64,000 bases of DNA from Parerythrobacter lutipelagi (GCF_005434975.1 NZ_SKCJ01000002.1:1302001-1366000), one strand, 5' to 3'. Shown: positions 1 through 9,317, counted from the stretch's first letter. The notes: generated from the sequence alone by a model not told the origin. A program made the numbers and translations.

Positions 1-2
1 CC

Positions 3-749
3 CGCAGTTTCGATGGCCATGTGACCTGCGTGCAGGCGGTGCCATTCGAATTCGGAGTGCCGAGCGACTCGTATCTCTCCAAGGCGATGGAGATGGCGGC
101 TGCTTTCCGCGCAAGCGCAGATCGGTTCCAGGAAGAGTTGGAGAGCAAACTGGCGGGCGAGGATGTCAGGTGGGACTGGATCCGCAGCAGCGGCGATGCA
201 TTCGATGAGATCGCACGATTGGCGCCACTTTCCGAGATCGTCGTTCTCGGCGCGCGGAATCCCACTGGCGAACCGGGACTTCCCTCGCGCCTTGCATCCG
301 AAACGGTTGTGAGCGTCAGGCCGCCGGTCCTGCTGGTTCCGCCGACTGCTGCAAGCCTCAAGCTTGACGCGCCAGCCATTATTGCCTGGAATGGTTCTTC
401 CGAGTGTGCCCATGCGCTGCAGGCTTCGTTGCCACTGCTTCGGCAGGCGGCGGAGGTCCATATACTTCCGGTCCGCGAGAGAAAAACGAGAAACAACGGC
501 AAGCGCCTGTCCGCGATGGATGCCGCAAAATTTCTCTCGAGACATCAAATCGAGCCGATCATCACCGAATTATCACACGAGGATGGCAACTCGATTGCGG
601 CCACGCTGATTGACGCTGCACAGGTCCGCAAGGTCGGGCTTTTCGTGATGGGCGCCTATGGCCGTTCCCGTTTCCGCGAACGCGTGCTTGGCGGGGTTAC
701 CCGCGACATGCTGTGCGATCCGGCAACACCTCTGCTGCTCAGCCACTAG
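3..749 (+). CDS. Universal stress protein, 5' end outside the window
   Basis: The frame is open back to the first bases, so the gene starts before the window; the GTG at 21 is only an internal codon. The visible 249 residues hold the end of a first Usp domain (VVLGARNPTG..., LLVPP) and a complete second one ending in the nucleotide-binding signature GAYGRSRFRERVLGGVTR (G-x2-G-x9-G). Tandem UspA proteins of about 275 residues are typical of low-oxygen and stress regulons in alphaproteobacteria, and the neighbouring PDH/hydrogenase genes fit that setting. Its stop codon abuts the stop of the convergent small gene at 750. Family assignment is firm; the exact stress role is inferred. Confidence 0.85.
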   Translation, partial: RSFDGHVTCVQAVPFEFGVPSDSYLSKAMEMAAAFRASADRFQEELESKLAGEDVRWDWIRSSGDAFDEIARLAPLSEIVVLGARNPTGEPGLPSRLASETVVSVRPPVLLVPPTAASLKLDAPAIIAWNGSSECAHALQASLPLLRQAAEVHILPVRERKTRNNGKRLSAMDAAKFLSRHQIEPIITELSHEDGNSIAATLIDAAQVRKVGLFVMGAYGRSRFRERVLGGVTRDMLCDPATPLLLSH

Positions 750-926
750 CTATCCCACTGCCTCTTGCGGGAATTCGTCTGGGCCCCGATCCGGCTCGGC
801 AACATCCGGCGCAGGTGGCTCAATTTCCGGTGGGCTGGCCGGAGCAGGCGGGTCGGGCGGCACAGGTCTTTCAGGCGGCGACTGCGGCTCGATCCGGTCG
901 GGCTCGTGCGGCGGAGTACTTGCCAT
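750..926 (-). CDS. Small proline-rich protein (58 aa)
   Basis: A short ORF reading MASTPPHEPDRIEPQSPPER and continuing as Pro/Glu/Asp-rich sequence to EFPQEAVG. It begins at ATG (926) with AAAGGACG about eight bases upstream as a ribosome binding site. It ends at a TAG placed immediately next to the stop of the universal stress gene, so the pair is convergent with no spacer. The composition is strongly biased to Pro, Glu, Asp and Ser, with no membrane segment or cysteine, suggesting a disordered acidic protein. I recall similar short Pro-rich proteins in sphingomonads but know no function. The start codon, RBS and exact packing support a real gene. Confidence 0.55.
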   Translation of the reverse strand: MASTPPHEPDRIEPQSPPERPVPPDPPAPASPPEIEPPAPDVAEPDRGPDEFPQEAVG

Positions 927-991
927 GGGGCGTCCTTTGTCCTGGCTTGGGTCCGATCACGCCACCTTCGGTCCATGGACTTTGATGATCG

Positions 992-1005
992 ATACGTAAC
1001 CTCCC
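992..1005. promoter_or_regulatory. FixJ-like candidate site
   Basis: The sequence ATACGTAACCTCCC lies in the intergenic region between the small Pro-rich gene (minus, 66 bp away) and the bactofilin-like gene (plus, 163 bp away). It resembles the Sinorhizobium FixJ element as I recall it (YTAMGTAGTTTCCC). Similar sites precede the acetyl-CoA synthetase, TauE/L,D-transpeptidase and MBL genes. This is a pattern match only. The rest of 927-1167 shows no gene that I can support. Confidence 0.3.
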
Positions 1006-1167
1006 GCATGGTCATCAAAAAACTACTTCGCGGCAGCAGGAGCTCACCGACCGGGCGCCCCCCAGTCTAAGGAGCATCCCCTAAAGACCGATCGGGCAAA
1101 TCCGCCAAAAATCGCGCGCAGACCATGTTCCAAGGGCAATTCCTGCGCCGATGAAGAAAGGACCATC

Positions 1168-2343
1168 ATGACCTTCGAGATCAAGACAATCGCGCGAATG
1201 GCGGCCATTCTTGCCGTGATCTTGCTCGCGGTTTTCCTCGCCAGCAGGAGCTACCCGCAAATCACCGGGGAAATCGGGGAAGACATCGATATCGGGCTGA
1301 AAGCGCCCGACATGTCGTTTTTTTCGGCCGATAAGATCAACCTCGAGGTGAACAGCTCGGACGATGTGTTTGCAGCTGGTGGTACGGTGAATGTAAACAC
1401 GACTAGTGCAGATCATCTGGTCATCGCCGGCGGCGAAGTTGAGGTCAGAAACGTGACCATCGAGGACCTGTTCGCCGCCGGCGGTGAACTCGATCTGGTG
1501 ACCGGAACAGTCGCTGACGATATCGTCGTGGCGGGCGGTCAGATCACAGTGAGAAAGACATTCGAAATAGGTGGCTCCGCCGTGATTGCGGGTGGAGAGG
1601 CGCTGATCGAAGCACCCGTGCCCGTCGATCTTCGCGTTGGCGCAGGGACAGTCTACCTCAATTCCCGTGTGGGCGGCGATGCACGCCTTAGCGGCGATAC
1701 GGTCACGCTCGGACCCGAAGCGGTGGTTGATGGCGATCTTCTTTACCAGACGGAGAATCTGGTGATCGAGCCCGGTGCGGTCGTAACCGGTCAGCGCAGG
1801 GCTATGCCGGCCGAGGACCATTCCACATTCGAAACCTGGGGCCGCGGCGCGGGTGAACTTTTCGGCAAGCTCTTCCTTGCTGCGACGCTTGGTTTTGCCG
1901 TGCTCGTCCTGGCAGTCGCTGCAGCTGTTCCCAGCCTCATGCGATCCTCCGCAGCGTTCATCAAATCCAGGCCCCTGCAGAGCGCGGGGATCGGCGCACT
2001 GATAGCGATCGGCACGCCGGTCGCAATCGTCCTGCTATTCGCCAGCGTGATCGGTGCTCCCCTCGCCATGCTCCTGATCGCTATCTGCCTGGCGATTACT
2101 CCAGTGGCGATCGCGGCGACCGCGTTCTTCGTTGGCATGGAAAGTCGCAGGGTCGCGACCAAGGCGGAGGAGCCCCCGACCGGTTGGGGCGGACGCGTGC
2201 TTTGGCCCGGGCTGGGCGCGCTGGTGATACTGCTGCTCGGGATGATACCTTTCCTGGGCATCCTCGTCTGGCTCTTCGCTCTGCTCTTCGGCCTGGGCGC
2301 AGTAGCAAGCCGGGGAGGTCGCGCTCTTGCCATGAACGCTTGA
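1168..2343 (+). CDS. Bactofilin-like polymer-forming membrane protein
   Basis: 391 residues. Residues about 10-28 form a signal anchor. Residues about 55-225 are a run of short beta-helical repeats rich in the pattern xxVxAGGxVxV (FAAGG, VIAGGE, FAAGGEL, VVAGGQ), as in polymer-forming cytoskeletal (bactofilin) domains. The C-terminal 160 residues hold about four hydrophobic helices separated by a short polar stretch (MESRR...EEPPTGWGG). The start is ATG with GAAAGGACC upstream. This looks like a surface or periplasm-facing beta-helix tethered to an integral membrane domain rather than a classical cytosolic bactofilin. Function is unknown; a scaffold role is inference. The next gene starts 3 bp after its stop. 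Confidence 0.65.
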   Translation: MTFEIKTIARMAAILAVILLAVFLASRSYPQITGEIGEDIDIGLKAPDMSFFSADKINLEVNSSDDVFAAGGTVNVNTTSADHLVIAGGEVEVRNVTIEDLFAAGGELDLVTGTVADDIVVAGGQITVRKTFEIGGSAVIAGGEALIEAPVPVDLRVGAGTVYLNSRVGGDARLSGDTVTLGPEAVVDGDLLYQTENLVIEPGAVVTGQRRAMPAEDHSTFETWGRGAGELFGKLFLAATLGFAVLVLAVAAAVPSLMRSSAAFIKSRPLQSAGIGALIAIGTPVAIVLLFASVIGAPLAMLLIAICLAITPVAIAATAFFVGMESRRVATKAEEPPTGWGGRVLWPGLGALVILLLGMIPFLGILVWLFALLFGLGAVASRGGRALAMNA

Positions 2344-2346
2344 CCA

Positions 2347-3270
2347 GTGGCTGCGCACGCAGTCGACCGGAGGATGCTCTCCCGGATCCAGAGCGCACCG
2401 GGATTCATTGCAGCGCTTGATCAGAGCGGTGGATCGACGCCGCGCGCACTCGAAGTCTACGGAATCCGCCGCGATGTCTATCCGGACGAAACCACCATGT
2501 TTGCGCTGATCCATGAAATGCGAGTGCGGATCATGACATCCCCCAGCTTCGGGAACGGCAAGATCATCGGCGCGATCCTTTTCGACCGGACTGCTGAAGG
2601 CGCCGTTCACGGTCAGCCGGTGCCCGCGTTTCTGCGTGAACGTGACATCGTCCCCTTCCTCAAGATCGACAAGGGATTGGAAGATCAGGCCGACGGTGTG
2701 CAGCTGATGCGGTCCATACCGGATCTTGATCGCGTGCTCCACAACGCGCGCTCGGCGGGCATGGCGGGCACGAAGGCTCGCTCACTCATTCATGCCCCCT
2801 CGCCCAGTGGCATAAGGGCGGTTGTTGCGCAACAGTTCATGCTCGCGAAACGCATTATGGATCGTGGACTCGTGCCCATTATCGAGCCGGAAGTGCATCT
2901 GGAGAGTGAGGATCGCGAACGATGCGACGCCATCCTTACGCGGGAGCTGGCGACGCAGCTCGATATGCTTTCAGAGGACAGGCAGGTTATCCTGAAGCTA
3001 TCATTGCCTGTCCACCCCAACCTCTATGAAGACCTGATAGACCACCCGAGAACCGCGCGCGTCGCGGCGCTTTCCGGTGGCCACTCGCGCAAGCAGGCCT
3101 GCGCTGAGCTGGCCAGGAATAGCGGCATGATCGCGAGTTTCTCGCGCGCACTGCTCCAAGATCTGCGCAGCACGATGAGCGACGCCGAGTTCGATCGCAC
3201 CCTTGGGGCCGCCATCGAGCAAATCTACCGCGCCTCGACCGAAAAGGTGGCAAACGCGATCGAGACTTGA
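2347..3270 (+). CDS. Class I fructose-bisphosphate aldolase
   Basis: Cleaves fructose 1,6-bisphosphate to DHAP and glyceraldehyde 3-phosphate through a Schiff base. The sequence follows the bacterial class I type represented by Staphylococcus Fda: GFIAALDQSGGSTPRAL near the N terminus, VPFLKIDKG (residues about 102-110), IIEPEVHLE (179-186), the Schiff-base lysine region ILKLSLP (Lys217), ALSGGHSR, and IASFSRAL near the C terminus. The GTG start at 2347 gives 307 residues. An ATG at 2374 fits the family length better but has GGAGG directly against it, so the start is unsettled. It is packed 3 bp behind the bactofilin-like gene. This metal-independent aldolase fits a fermentative or low-oxygen gene set. 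Confidence 0.85.
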   Translation: MAAHAVDRRMLSRIQSAPGFIAALDQSGGSTPRALEVYGIRRDVYPDETTMFALIHEMRVRIMTSPSFGNGKIIGAILFDRTAEGAVHGQPVPAFLRERDIVPFLKIDKGLEDQADGVQLMRSIPDLDRVLHNARSAGMAGTKARSLIHAPSPSGIRAVVAQQFMLAKRIMDRGLVPIIEPEVHLESEDRERCDAILTRELATQLDMLSEDRQVILKLSLPVHPNLYEDLIDHPRTARVAALSGGHSRKQACAELARNSGMIASFSRALLQDLRSTMSDAEFDRTLGAAIEQIYRASTEKVANAIET

Positions 3271-3341
3271 ATGCTTGCCAAGGGCATCGTCGGGCATGGT
3301 CGGGCATGGCGCCTTGTGGCGAATGTCGCCGGGTGCGCGAT

Positions 3342-3785
3342 TCATGGCTCGTAGGCTGTGACGACCTTGACGATGTCGTCAGCCGCCAAATTGACAACGT
3401 CCTTGCCGATTTCCGCAATTATGCTTTGCTCAAGCATGTGCGGGCAGTGCTTGCGAAAAGTGCCGAGGACCGATGGTGCGGCGAGCACGATCACCGAAGC
3501 GCCTTCTTTTGCTTGAGCTTCGGCCAGCAGTTGGACCGCATCGATGGCGAAGCGGCGCTCCTCCTCTTCATGCCAATCCGTATCGCCCACTGCACTGCGC
3601 CGCGACCCTATGCGGGAGAAGGAACGCCCCGGACGATCCGTACCCTTCAGGCTCGTCCGCGGATTCTCCGTCGCCCGTTCCTCGACAGTCTGGAGCACAG
3701 GTGTCGGCACATCCCCTGTGTTGCGCATCAGCAGCATTTTCCCGCCATCCAAGGCCATGACCAGCGTTCCATGTGCGATCTTCAA
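3342..3785 (-). CDS. Host-attachment-type protein (AtsE family)
   Basis: Belongs to the 'protein required for attachment to host cells' family: KIAHGTLVMALDGGKMLLMRN at the N terminus, a variable charged middle with GRSFSR, and a conserved C-terminal half (FAIDAVQLLAE, VIVLAAPSVLGTFR, IGKDVVNL). The best start is the TTG at 3785, because GGGAGAGG lies five bases upstream and family members begin exactly at this point; the ATG at 3815 would add ten unrelated residues. The protein is 147 residues with no signal peptide, so it is probably cytoplasmic despite the family name. It is convergent with the aldolase. Such genes often sit beside universal stress proteins; the biochemical role is unknown. 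Confidence 0.75.
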   Translation of the reverse strand: MKIAHGTLVMALDGGKMLLMRNTGDVPTPVLQTVEERATENPRTSLKGTDRPGRSFSRIGSRRSAVGDTDWHEEEERRFAIDAVQLLAEAQAKEGASVIVLAAPSVLGTFRKHCPHMLEQSIIAEIGKDVVNLAADDIVKVVTAYEP

Positions 3786-3923
3786 CTGACCTCTCCCGGT
3801 TTCCAGAATACCCATGCGCCAGAATGCCTGGCCTGGCTGATGCTAATCGGCGCAACGTCGCCGCTCATTACGGGAAGCTCCTGATCTGCCGCCACGGCAG
3901 TTGCCTCCCGTGATTGCGGAACA

Positions 3924-3937
3924 TTGCGTAGTTACAC
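3924..3937 (+). promoter_or_regulatory. FixJ-like candidate site
   Basis: TTGCGTAGTTACAC matches most positions of the FixJ-type element (recalled as YTAMGTAGTTTCCC). It lies just upstream of the acetyl-CoA synthetase/PDH operon. Its closeness to the ATG at 3956 is one reason to suspect that the true start of that operon is further downstream (3998 or 4049). Confidence 0.3.
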
Positions 3938-3955
3938 CTGTCCCGCCCCTGCCCG

Positions 3956-5749
3956 ATGAAAGCGCAGTCAGGATTTCTCGGAACAGGGAGAATTGGCTTG
4001 GCTTTTGCCACCATAACCAAACCCACTTCCGCCAAGCGTGCGGCTGTCATGCAGGAATATGAAACCGCTTCCAGACAGCTGAGTTGGGACATTTTCCGAT
4101 CATGGCTCGATTCAGAGCCCGACAGCTGGCTCAACATCGCTCACGAGGCGGTCGACGCTCATGTCATGCATGGTGGTGGAAGCAAGGACGCCTTGCGCTG
4201 GTTCGGCAAGAATGGCGAGCGCCGATCGCTTACCTATGCCGATCTCGAGCGTGAAACGGATCGGTTCGCTCGCCTGCTCGCCGATCGCGGCTTCGGTATG
4301 GGAACGCGGGTCTTCTCGTTGCTTGGGCGGGTGCCGGAGCTTTATTGCGCCGCGCTCGGCACCTTGAAGGCAGGTGGTATCTTCTGTCCGCTTTACTCGG
4401 CATTCGGGCCGGAACCGATCCGGGCCCGCATGGAACTGGGCAGGGCCCAGGTATTGCTCGTGAGTCCGCAGGACTACAGAAAGAAAATCGCCGAAGCTCG
4501 CAAGACACTGCCTGACCTTGAACTCGTCCTGCTCACGCCAGGCACCGAGGAGCTCGTGCCTGATACGGTGGATTTGGCCGAAGCTCTGGATGCAACCTCA
4601 TCTGAATTCACATGTGTTCAGACCATGCCCGAAGACCCGGCGCTGCTCCATTTCACCAGCGGAACAACGGGCAAGCCGAAGGGTGTGCTCCATGTCCATG
4701 AAGCTGTGGTGATGCACAATGCGACCGCCCGGCTCGCGCTCGACCTGAGGCCTGAAGACATCTTCTGGTGCACTGCCGACCCCGGCTGGGTCACCGGCAC
4801 TTCATACGGCATCATCGCACCTTTGTGCGTCGGCGCGACGCTGGTTATCGAAGAAGCGGAATTCGAGGCGGAGCGCTGGTATGCGCTGCTCGAGCGGGAG
4901 CGGGTCACTATCTGGTACACCGCGCCAACCGCGATCAGGCTGCTGATGCGCGCAGGCGCCGAGCTTGCCCGCAAGCACGACCTTTCGCACCTGCATTTCC
5001 TCGCCAGCGTCGGCGAGCCGCTCAACCCCGAAGCGGTGGTCTGGAGCAACGAGACTTTCGGCATGCCGTTCCACGACAATTGGTGGCAGAGCGAAACCGG
5101 CGGGATCATGATCGCGAACTACGCGGCAATGGACGTCAAACCAGGTTCGATGGGCAAACCGCTACCGGGCGTTGAAGCGGGTATCCTGGAAGTCGGCGAA
5201 GATTACGTGACGCCGATTGCAGAACCCATGACCCCCGGGCATCTCGCAATTCGCAGCGGCTGGCCATCGATGTTCCGTGACTATCTCGATCAGCATGAAC
5301 GCTACGAAAAATCGTTCCGCGATGGCTGGTATCTGACCGGCGATCTCGCGATGCAGGATGCCGACGGCTATTTCTGGTTCGTCGGGCGGGCCGATGATGT
5401 CATAAAGTCTGCCGGGCACCTGATCGGTCCGTTCGAAGTCGAAAGTGCGCTGGTCGAGCACCCTGCGGTCGCCGAAGCTGCGGTGATCGGCGTGCCGGAC
5501 GAACGCGCGGGCGAGATCGTAAAGGCGTTCGTAACGCTCAATGCAGGGTTCGCAGCATCCGACGATCTGATCAAGGACCTGCTCGGCCACGCGCGCAAGA
5601 AGCTGGGCGCGGCAATCGCGCCGCGGCAGATAGAAGTGCGGGATGACCTGCCGCGCACGCGCTCGGGCAAGATCATGCGGCGCCTGCTGAAAGCGCGCGA
5701 ACTGGGCCTGCCTGAAGGCGACACCTCCACTCTCGAGGCTCCAGGGTGA
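3956..5749 (+). CDS. AMP-forming acetyl-CoA synthetase
   Basis: Activates acetate (or a similar short acid) to the acyl-CoA via an acyl adenylate. It carries the ANL signatures: [12 protein letters not shown] (about 232-243), WWQSETGG (about 380), YLTGDLA, the hinge region around [20 protein letters not shown], and the catalytic lysine motif TRSGKIMRR near the C terminus. The match is to the AcsA branch (about 570 residues). The ATG at 3956 gives 597 residues and has no visible RBS. A TTG at 3998 has GGGAGA six bases upstream, and an ATG at 4049 begins where family homology starts, so the start is uncertain. The stop overlaps the GTG of E1alpha (GTGA), so it leads a five-gene operon. Confidence 0.88.
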   Translation: MKAQSGFLGTGRIGLAFATITKPTSAKRAAVMQEYETASRQLSWDIFRSWLDSEPDSWLNIAHEAVDAHVMHGGGSKDALRWFGKNGERRSLTYADLERETDRFARLLADRGFGMGTRVFSLLGRVPELYCAALGTLKAGGIFCPLYSAFGPEPIRARMELGRAQVLLVSPQDYRKKIAEARKTLPDLELVLLTPGTEELVPDTVDLAEALDATSSEFTCVQTMPEDPALLHFTSGTTGKPKGVLHVHEAVVMHNATARLALDLRPEDIFWCTADPGWVTGTSYGIIAPLCVGATLVIEEAEFEAERWYALLERERVTIWYTAPTAIRLLMRAGAELARKHDLSHLHFLASVGEPLNPEAVVWSNETFGMPFHDNWWQSETGGIMIANYAAMDVKPGSMGKPLPGVEAGILEVGEDYVTPIAEPMTPGHLAIRSGWPSMFRDYLDQHERYEKSFRDGWYLTGDLAMQDADGYFWFVGRADDVIKSAGHLIGPFEVESALVEHPAVAEAAVIGVPDERAGEIVKAFVTLNAGFAASDDLIKDLLGHARKKLGAAIAPRQIEVRDDLPRTRSGKIMRRLLKARELGLPEGDTSTLEAPG

Positions 5750-6738
5750 GCGACCCGGCGATCAAGGTCCGGCTCACGCGCAAGCATTGCCGCACGTTGC
5801 TCCACCAGATGCTGCGCGTTCGCCGGTTCGAGGAGAAATGCGCCGAACTCTACACACAGGAAAAGATCCGCGGCTTCCTTCATCTCTATATTGGCGAGGA
5901 GGCCGTCGCGACCGGTGTCATGCAGGCACTGGGCCCCGAGGACGCGGTCGTCGCCACATATCGTGAGCACGGTCATGCGCTGCTCAAAGGTGTATCCGCC
6001 GAGGCGATCATGGCCGAAATGTATGGCAAGCAGGAAGGCTGCAGCCGCGGGCGCGGAGGCTCCATGCACCTGTTTGACGCAGAGACGCGGTTCTATGGCG
6101 GGAATGCCATTGTCGCGGGCGGATTGCCGATCGCAGTCGGCCTTGCTCTCGCCGACAAGTTGTCCGGCCGCAAGCGAGTGACAGCCTGCTTTTTCGGCGA
6201 AGGCGCGGCGGCAGAGGGAGAGTTCCACGAAAGCCTCAATCTCGCAGCGCTGTGGCGGCTGCCTGTCCTCTTCGTGTGCGAGAACAACCTCTATGCGATG
6301 GGTACTGCTCTCGACCTGAGCGAGTCCGAGACCGACATCGCGGCCAAAGCGGCGTGCTACCGCATGGGTGCCAAGACGGTCGACGGAATGGACGTGGTCG
6401 CGGTCGAGGTGGCCGCACGGCGCGCGGTTGCCTCACTTCATGAAACTGGTGCGCCGCAATTCCTTGAGTGCCGGACATACCGGTTCCGCGCCCATTCGAT
6501 GTACGATCCGCAGCTCTATCGCGCCAAGGAGGAGGTCGAGCAGTGGAAGGAACGCGGACCGATCAGGCGGTTTCAGGAATGGGCGCTGGCCTCTGGTGAA
6601 TTGCACCCGGAGGACGTGCAAGAGATCGAAGAAGAAGTCGCGCGCGAGGTTGCCGAAGCGGTCGCATTCGCCGAGGCTGGGACCTTTGAGCCTGCCGAAC
6701 ATCTGCTGCAGCACGTTGGGGCGGAGCGTCGGACATGA
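5746..6738 (+). CDS. pdhA: Pyruvate (2-oxoacid) dehydrogenase E1 alpha subunit
   Basis: Thiamine-diphosphate-dependent decarboxylating subunit of a 2-oxoacid dehydrogenase complex. Visible features are [11 protein letters not shown], the conserved phosphorylation-loop region [26 protein letters not shown], and the ThDP/Mg motif [12 protein letters not shown]...CENN (about residues 148-180). At 330 residues it is normal length for the alpha2beta2 type. Starts at GTG overlapping the acs stop; its own stop overlaps E1beta (ATGA). The closest described families are PDH and acetoin dehydrogenase. Substrate specificity cannot be told from sequence by eye, so pyruvate is the default assumption. Confidence 0.87.
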   Translation: MSDPAIKVRLTRKHCRTLLHQMLRVRRFEEKCAELYTQEKIRGFLHLYIGEEAVATGVMQALGPEDAVVATYREHGHALLKGVSAEAIMAEMYGKQEGCSRGRGGSMHLFDAETRFYGGNAIVAGGLPIAVGLALADKLSGRKRVTACFFGEGAAAEGEFHESLNLAALWRLPVLFVCENNLYAMGTALDLSESETDIAAKAACYRMGAKTVDGMDVVAVEVAARRAVASLHETGAPQFLECRTYRFRAHSMYDPQLYRAKEEVEQWKERGPIRRFQEWALASGELHPEDVQEIEEEVAREVAEAVAFAEAGTFEPAEHLLQHVGAERRT

Positions 6739-7709
6739 CGCTGATGACCTATCGCGAAGCCGTACGCAGAGCGATCCGCAAGGCGATGCAGGCGGACGAG
6801 CGAGTCTTCTTGATGGGCGAGGATGTCGGCCGCTATGGCGGCTGCTATGCCGTTTCGCAGGGTCTGCTTGAGGAATTCGGCCCGGAGCGCATCCGCGACA
6901 CCCCTCTGTCTGAAAGCGCCTTCACCGGTGCGGGCATCGGCGCCGCGCTGGGCGGGATCCGTCCAATAGTCGAGTTGATGACCTGCAATTTCTCGCTGCT
7001 CTCGCTCGACCAGATCATGAACAATGCGGCGACCATCCGGCACATGTCGGGCGGGCAGTTTACTGTCCCGGTTGTCATCCGCATGGCGACGGGCGGAGGT
7101 CGGCAACTGGCCGCGCAGCATTCGCACAGTCTCGAAGGCTGGTATGCGCATATTCCCGGCATCAGGGTGCTTGCCCCGGCCACGGTCGAGGATGCGGCGG
7201 GCATGCTCGGCCCGGCGCTTGAAGATCCCGATCCGGTCCTGATCTTCGAGAACGCGCTGCTCTACAACGACACCGATGATGTGGAAGATCTGGTTGAGGT
7301 CGACATCGATCACGGCGCGATCCGCCGCGAAGGCGCCGACATCAGCCTGATTACCTATGGCGGCTCACTCGGCAAGACGCTGAGCGCTGCCGATGCACTT
7401 GCTGCCCAGGGCATTTCTGCCGAAGTGCTCGACCTGCGCGTTCTGCGCCCGCTCGACGAGGCGGCGATCCTGGCAACCGTGGCCAAAACCCGGCGCTGCG
7501 TCATCATCGACGAAGGATGGCGATCCGGCAGCCTTGCGGCTGAGATCATGGCGCGAATTATCGAAGGTGCTTTCTGGACGCTGGACGCCCCGCTCTCTCG
7601 CGTCTGCAGCGAAGAGGTGCCCGTACCCTATGCACGGCATCTGGAGGAAGCGGCCCTGCCCAGCACAGACAAGATCGTCATTGCCGCGCTGGCGGTGCTG
7701 GGCCGATAG
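6735..7709 (+). CDS. pdhB: Pyruvate (2-oxoacid) dehydrogenase E1 beta subunit
   Basis: Partner of E1alpha, forming the ThDP site at the subunit interface. Conserved stretches are [39 protein letters not shown], the [18 protein letters not shown] motif, [10 protein letters not shown], and the C-terminal transketolase domain ([18 protein letters not shown]). Length 324 residues, as usual for the family. ATG overlaps the E1alpha stop by four bases; E2 follows after two bases. A lipoyl-domain E2 is next, so this is a complete E1-E2 core without a local E3. Confidence 0.88.
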   Translation: MTLMTYREAVRRAIRKAMQADERVFLMGEDVGRYGGCYAVSQGLLEEFGPERIRDTPLSESAFTGAGIGAALGGIRPIVELMTCNFSLLSLDQIMNNAATIRHMSGGQFTVPVVIRMATGGGRQLAAQHSHSLEGWYAHIPGIRVLAPATVEDAAGMLGPALEDPDPVLIFENALLYNDTDDVEDLVEVDIDHGAIRREGADISLITYGGSLGKTLSAADALAAQGISAEVLDLRVLRPLDEAAILATVAKTRRCVIIDEGWRSGSLAAEIMARIIEGAFWTLDAPLSRVCSEEVPVPYARHLEEAALPSTDKIVIAALAVLGR

Positions 7710-7711
7710 CT

Positions 7712-8878
7712 ATGGGCACTTTCGTCATGCCCTCGCTTGGCGCCGACATGGCAGCAGGAACGCTGGTCGAATGGCTGAAACAGCCCGGCGATGCCGTGGA
7801 GCAAGGCGACATCATTGCCGTTGTGGAAACCGACAAGGGCGCAATCGAAGTCGAAGTTTTCGAAAAGGGCCACATCGGTGAATTGCTGGTCGAAGCGGGA
7901 AACGTGGTTCCGGTTGGCACTCCGCTCGCGCGGATCGACGGCTCTGAGATGGCGGGTGAGCAATCATCCATCCGACCCGCGCAACCAGAGATCAAGACAG
8001 CAGCGCCTCGCGTTGCCCCTGCCCGCCAATTGGTTTTTCCTCGCGGTACCGGCCAAGGTCCTCGCGCCTCGCCCGCGGCACGCAAACACGCTGCCGAACT
8101 GGGGATCGACCTGGCCACGGTGAAGGGTAGCGGACCGGACGGTGCCATCCAGCTTGTCGATGTCGAAAGGGCTGAACGCATGCGGCCCGAGGCTGTGTCG
8201 GACCCGGGTCCCGACCTTTCCGCCATGCGCCGCGCCATTGCCGCAGCCATGTCCCGCTCGAAACGTGAAATCCCGCATTATTATCTCACGCACCGGTTCG
8301 ATCTTTCGGCCACTCTGGGTTGGCTGGATCATTACAATGCCGAGCGCCCGCCGCCCGGGCGCTTGCTGCTTGGTGCGCTGCAGCTGAAGGCGGTGGCTGT
8401 CGCCTTGAAAGAATTTTCGGAATTCAATGGCTTTTACAGCAAAGAGGGTTTCGCAGCGTCCCCTGACGTCCATCTCGGCACTGCGGTCGCGATCAGGGGC
8501 GGCGGTCTGGCCGCGCCCTGTATTCGGCACGCCGACACTCTCACCCTGAGCGAGCTGATGGAAAGCCTGCGCGGTCTTGTCACACGCACCCGTCGTGGAC
8601 AGTTCCGCTCTTCGGAAATCGCCGATGCAACCGCGACCGTTTCCAGCCTCGGTGACCGCGGGGTCGAAAGTCTACTGCCTGTGATCTACCCGCCGCAAGT
8701 GTCGATCGTCGGCTTCGGCAGCGTGATGCAGCAACCTTGGGCCGTGGAGGAAGGGCCCGTTGTATGTCCGGTCATAACCGCCTCACTGGCGGGCGATCAC
8801 CGCGCAAACGACGGACACCGCGGCGCGCTGCTGCTGAGGCGGATCGAACAGCTTTTATCGGAACCGGACAAGCTATGA
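7712..8878 (+). CDS. pdhC: Dihydrolipoamide acyltransferase (E2)
   Basis: Transfers the acyl group from lipoamide to CoA and forms the complex core. It has a single N-terminal lipoyl domain with the lipoylation motif ETDKGAIEVE (Lys42), a peripheral-subunit-binding domain about residues 109-147 (ASPAARKHAAELGID...GSGPDGAI), and a CAT-type catalytic domain with YPPQVSIVGFG and GDHRANDG (His363, Asp367). At 388 residues it is a compact one-lipoyl E2. It lies between E1beta (2-bp gap) and the ACP gene, with which its stop overlaps by four bases. No dihydrolipoamide dehydrogenase is present, so E3 must be shared from elsewhere. Confidence 0.85.
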   Translation: MGTFVMPSLGADMAAGTLVEWLKQPGDAVEQGDIIAVVETDKGAIEVEVFEKGHIGELLVEAGNVVPVGTPLARIDGSEMAGEQSSIRPAQPEIKTAAPRVAPARQLVFPRGTGQGPRASPAARKHAAELGIDLATVKGSGPDGAIQLVDVERAERMRPEAVSDPGPDLSAMRRAIAAAMSRSKREIPHYYLTHRFDLSATLGWLDHYNAERPPPGRLLLGALQLKAVAVALKEFSEFNGFYSKEGFAASPDVHLGTAVAIRGGGLAAPCIRHADTLTLSELMESLRGLVTRTRRGQFRSSEIADATATVSSLGDRGVESLLPVIYPPQVSIVGFGSVMQQPWAVEEGPVVCPVITASLAGDHRANDGHRGALLLRRIEQLLSEPDKL

Positions 8879-9153
8879 CCTATGAAGAAGCACGCACCAT
8901 CGTAATTGAGGAAATCGAGACTATTGCGCCCGATGTCGCCCCCGTGGCCATAGGGGACGCCGAGGACGTGCGTGAGGCGCTCGATCTCGATTCGATGGAT
9001 ATCTACAACCTTATTGCCGCACTACACATGCGGCTCGAAATCGACATACCGGACAGGGACGCTGCGCAGTTTGTGACAATTGGCGGTGCCGCTCGCTGGT
9101 TGGAGGAGCATGCAGCCCGGCATCGAGCGGGATCGGCGCAAGGAAGCGACTGA
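8875..9153 (+). CDS. Stand-alone acyl carrier protein
   Basis: 92 residues with the phosphopantetheine attachment motif LDLDSMDIYNL (Ser40) and the acidic helical pattern of ACPs. The ATG at 8875 overlaps the E2 stop (ATGA), so translation is probably coupled. Longer upstream extensions in this frame are inside E2 and not credible. It is not next to fatty-acid genes. Its place as last gene of an ACS-E1-E2 operon suggests that it either receives acyl groups made by these enzymes or is a helper for low-oxygen lipid or lipoate metabolism; both are inferences. Confidence 0.8.
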   Translation: MTYEEARTIVIEEIETIAPDVAPVAIGDAEDVREALDLDSMDIYNLIAALHMRLEIDIPDRDAAQFVTIGGAARWLEEHAARHRAGSAQGSD

Positions 9154-9155
9154 CA

Positions 9156-9189
9156 AAAAAGAGGCGACCCGAGGGCCGCCTCCTAAGTT
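9156..9189 (+). terminator. Probable intrinsic terminator after the ACS-PDH-ACP operon
   Basis: Just after the ACP stop a hairpin GAGGCG-a-CC-CGAG-GG-c-CGCCTC (9161-9182) has a six-pair outer stem and a two-pair inner stem around a four-base loop. It is preceded by AAAAAA and followed by CTAAGTTTT. The T tract is short, so strength is uncertain. The remaining intergenic DNA to 9317 shows no gene. Confidence 0.5.
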
Positions 9190-9317
9190 TTGCCAATCTC
9201 TTGGCTTCGGGTCGCGGTAATACCTATCCCCGTTCCTCTTGCTTCAGTATCTAGGTAATTATCCGTAAATTGTTTCATGGAGGGTGCGGAGCCAACGCTG
9301 CCCATGATACTGTTTTT

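Noticed and set aside
980-1020. FNR/FixK box (TTGAT-N4-ATCAA) upstream of the bactofilin-like gene
   Set aside because: Only half-sites (TTGAT at 982, ATCAA near 1014) are present, at the wrong spacing.
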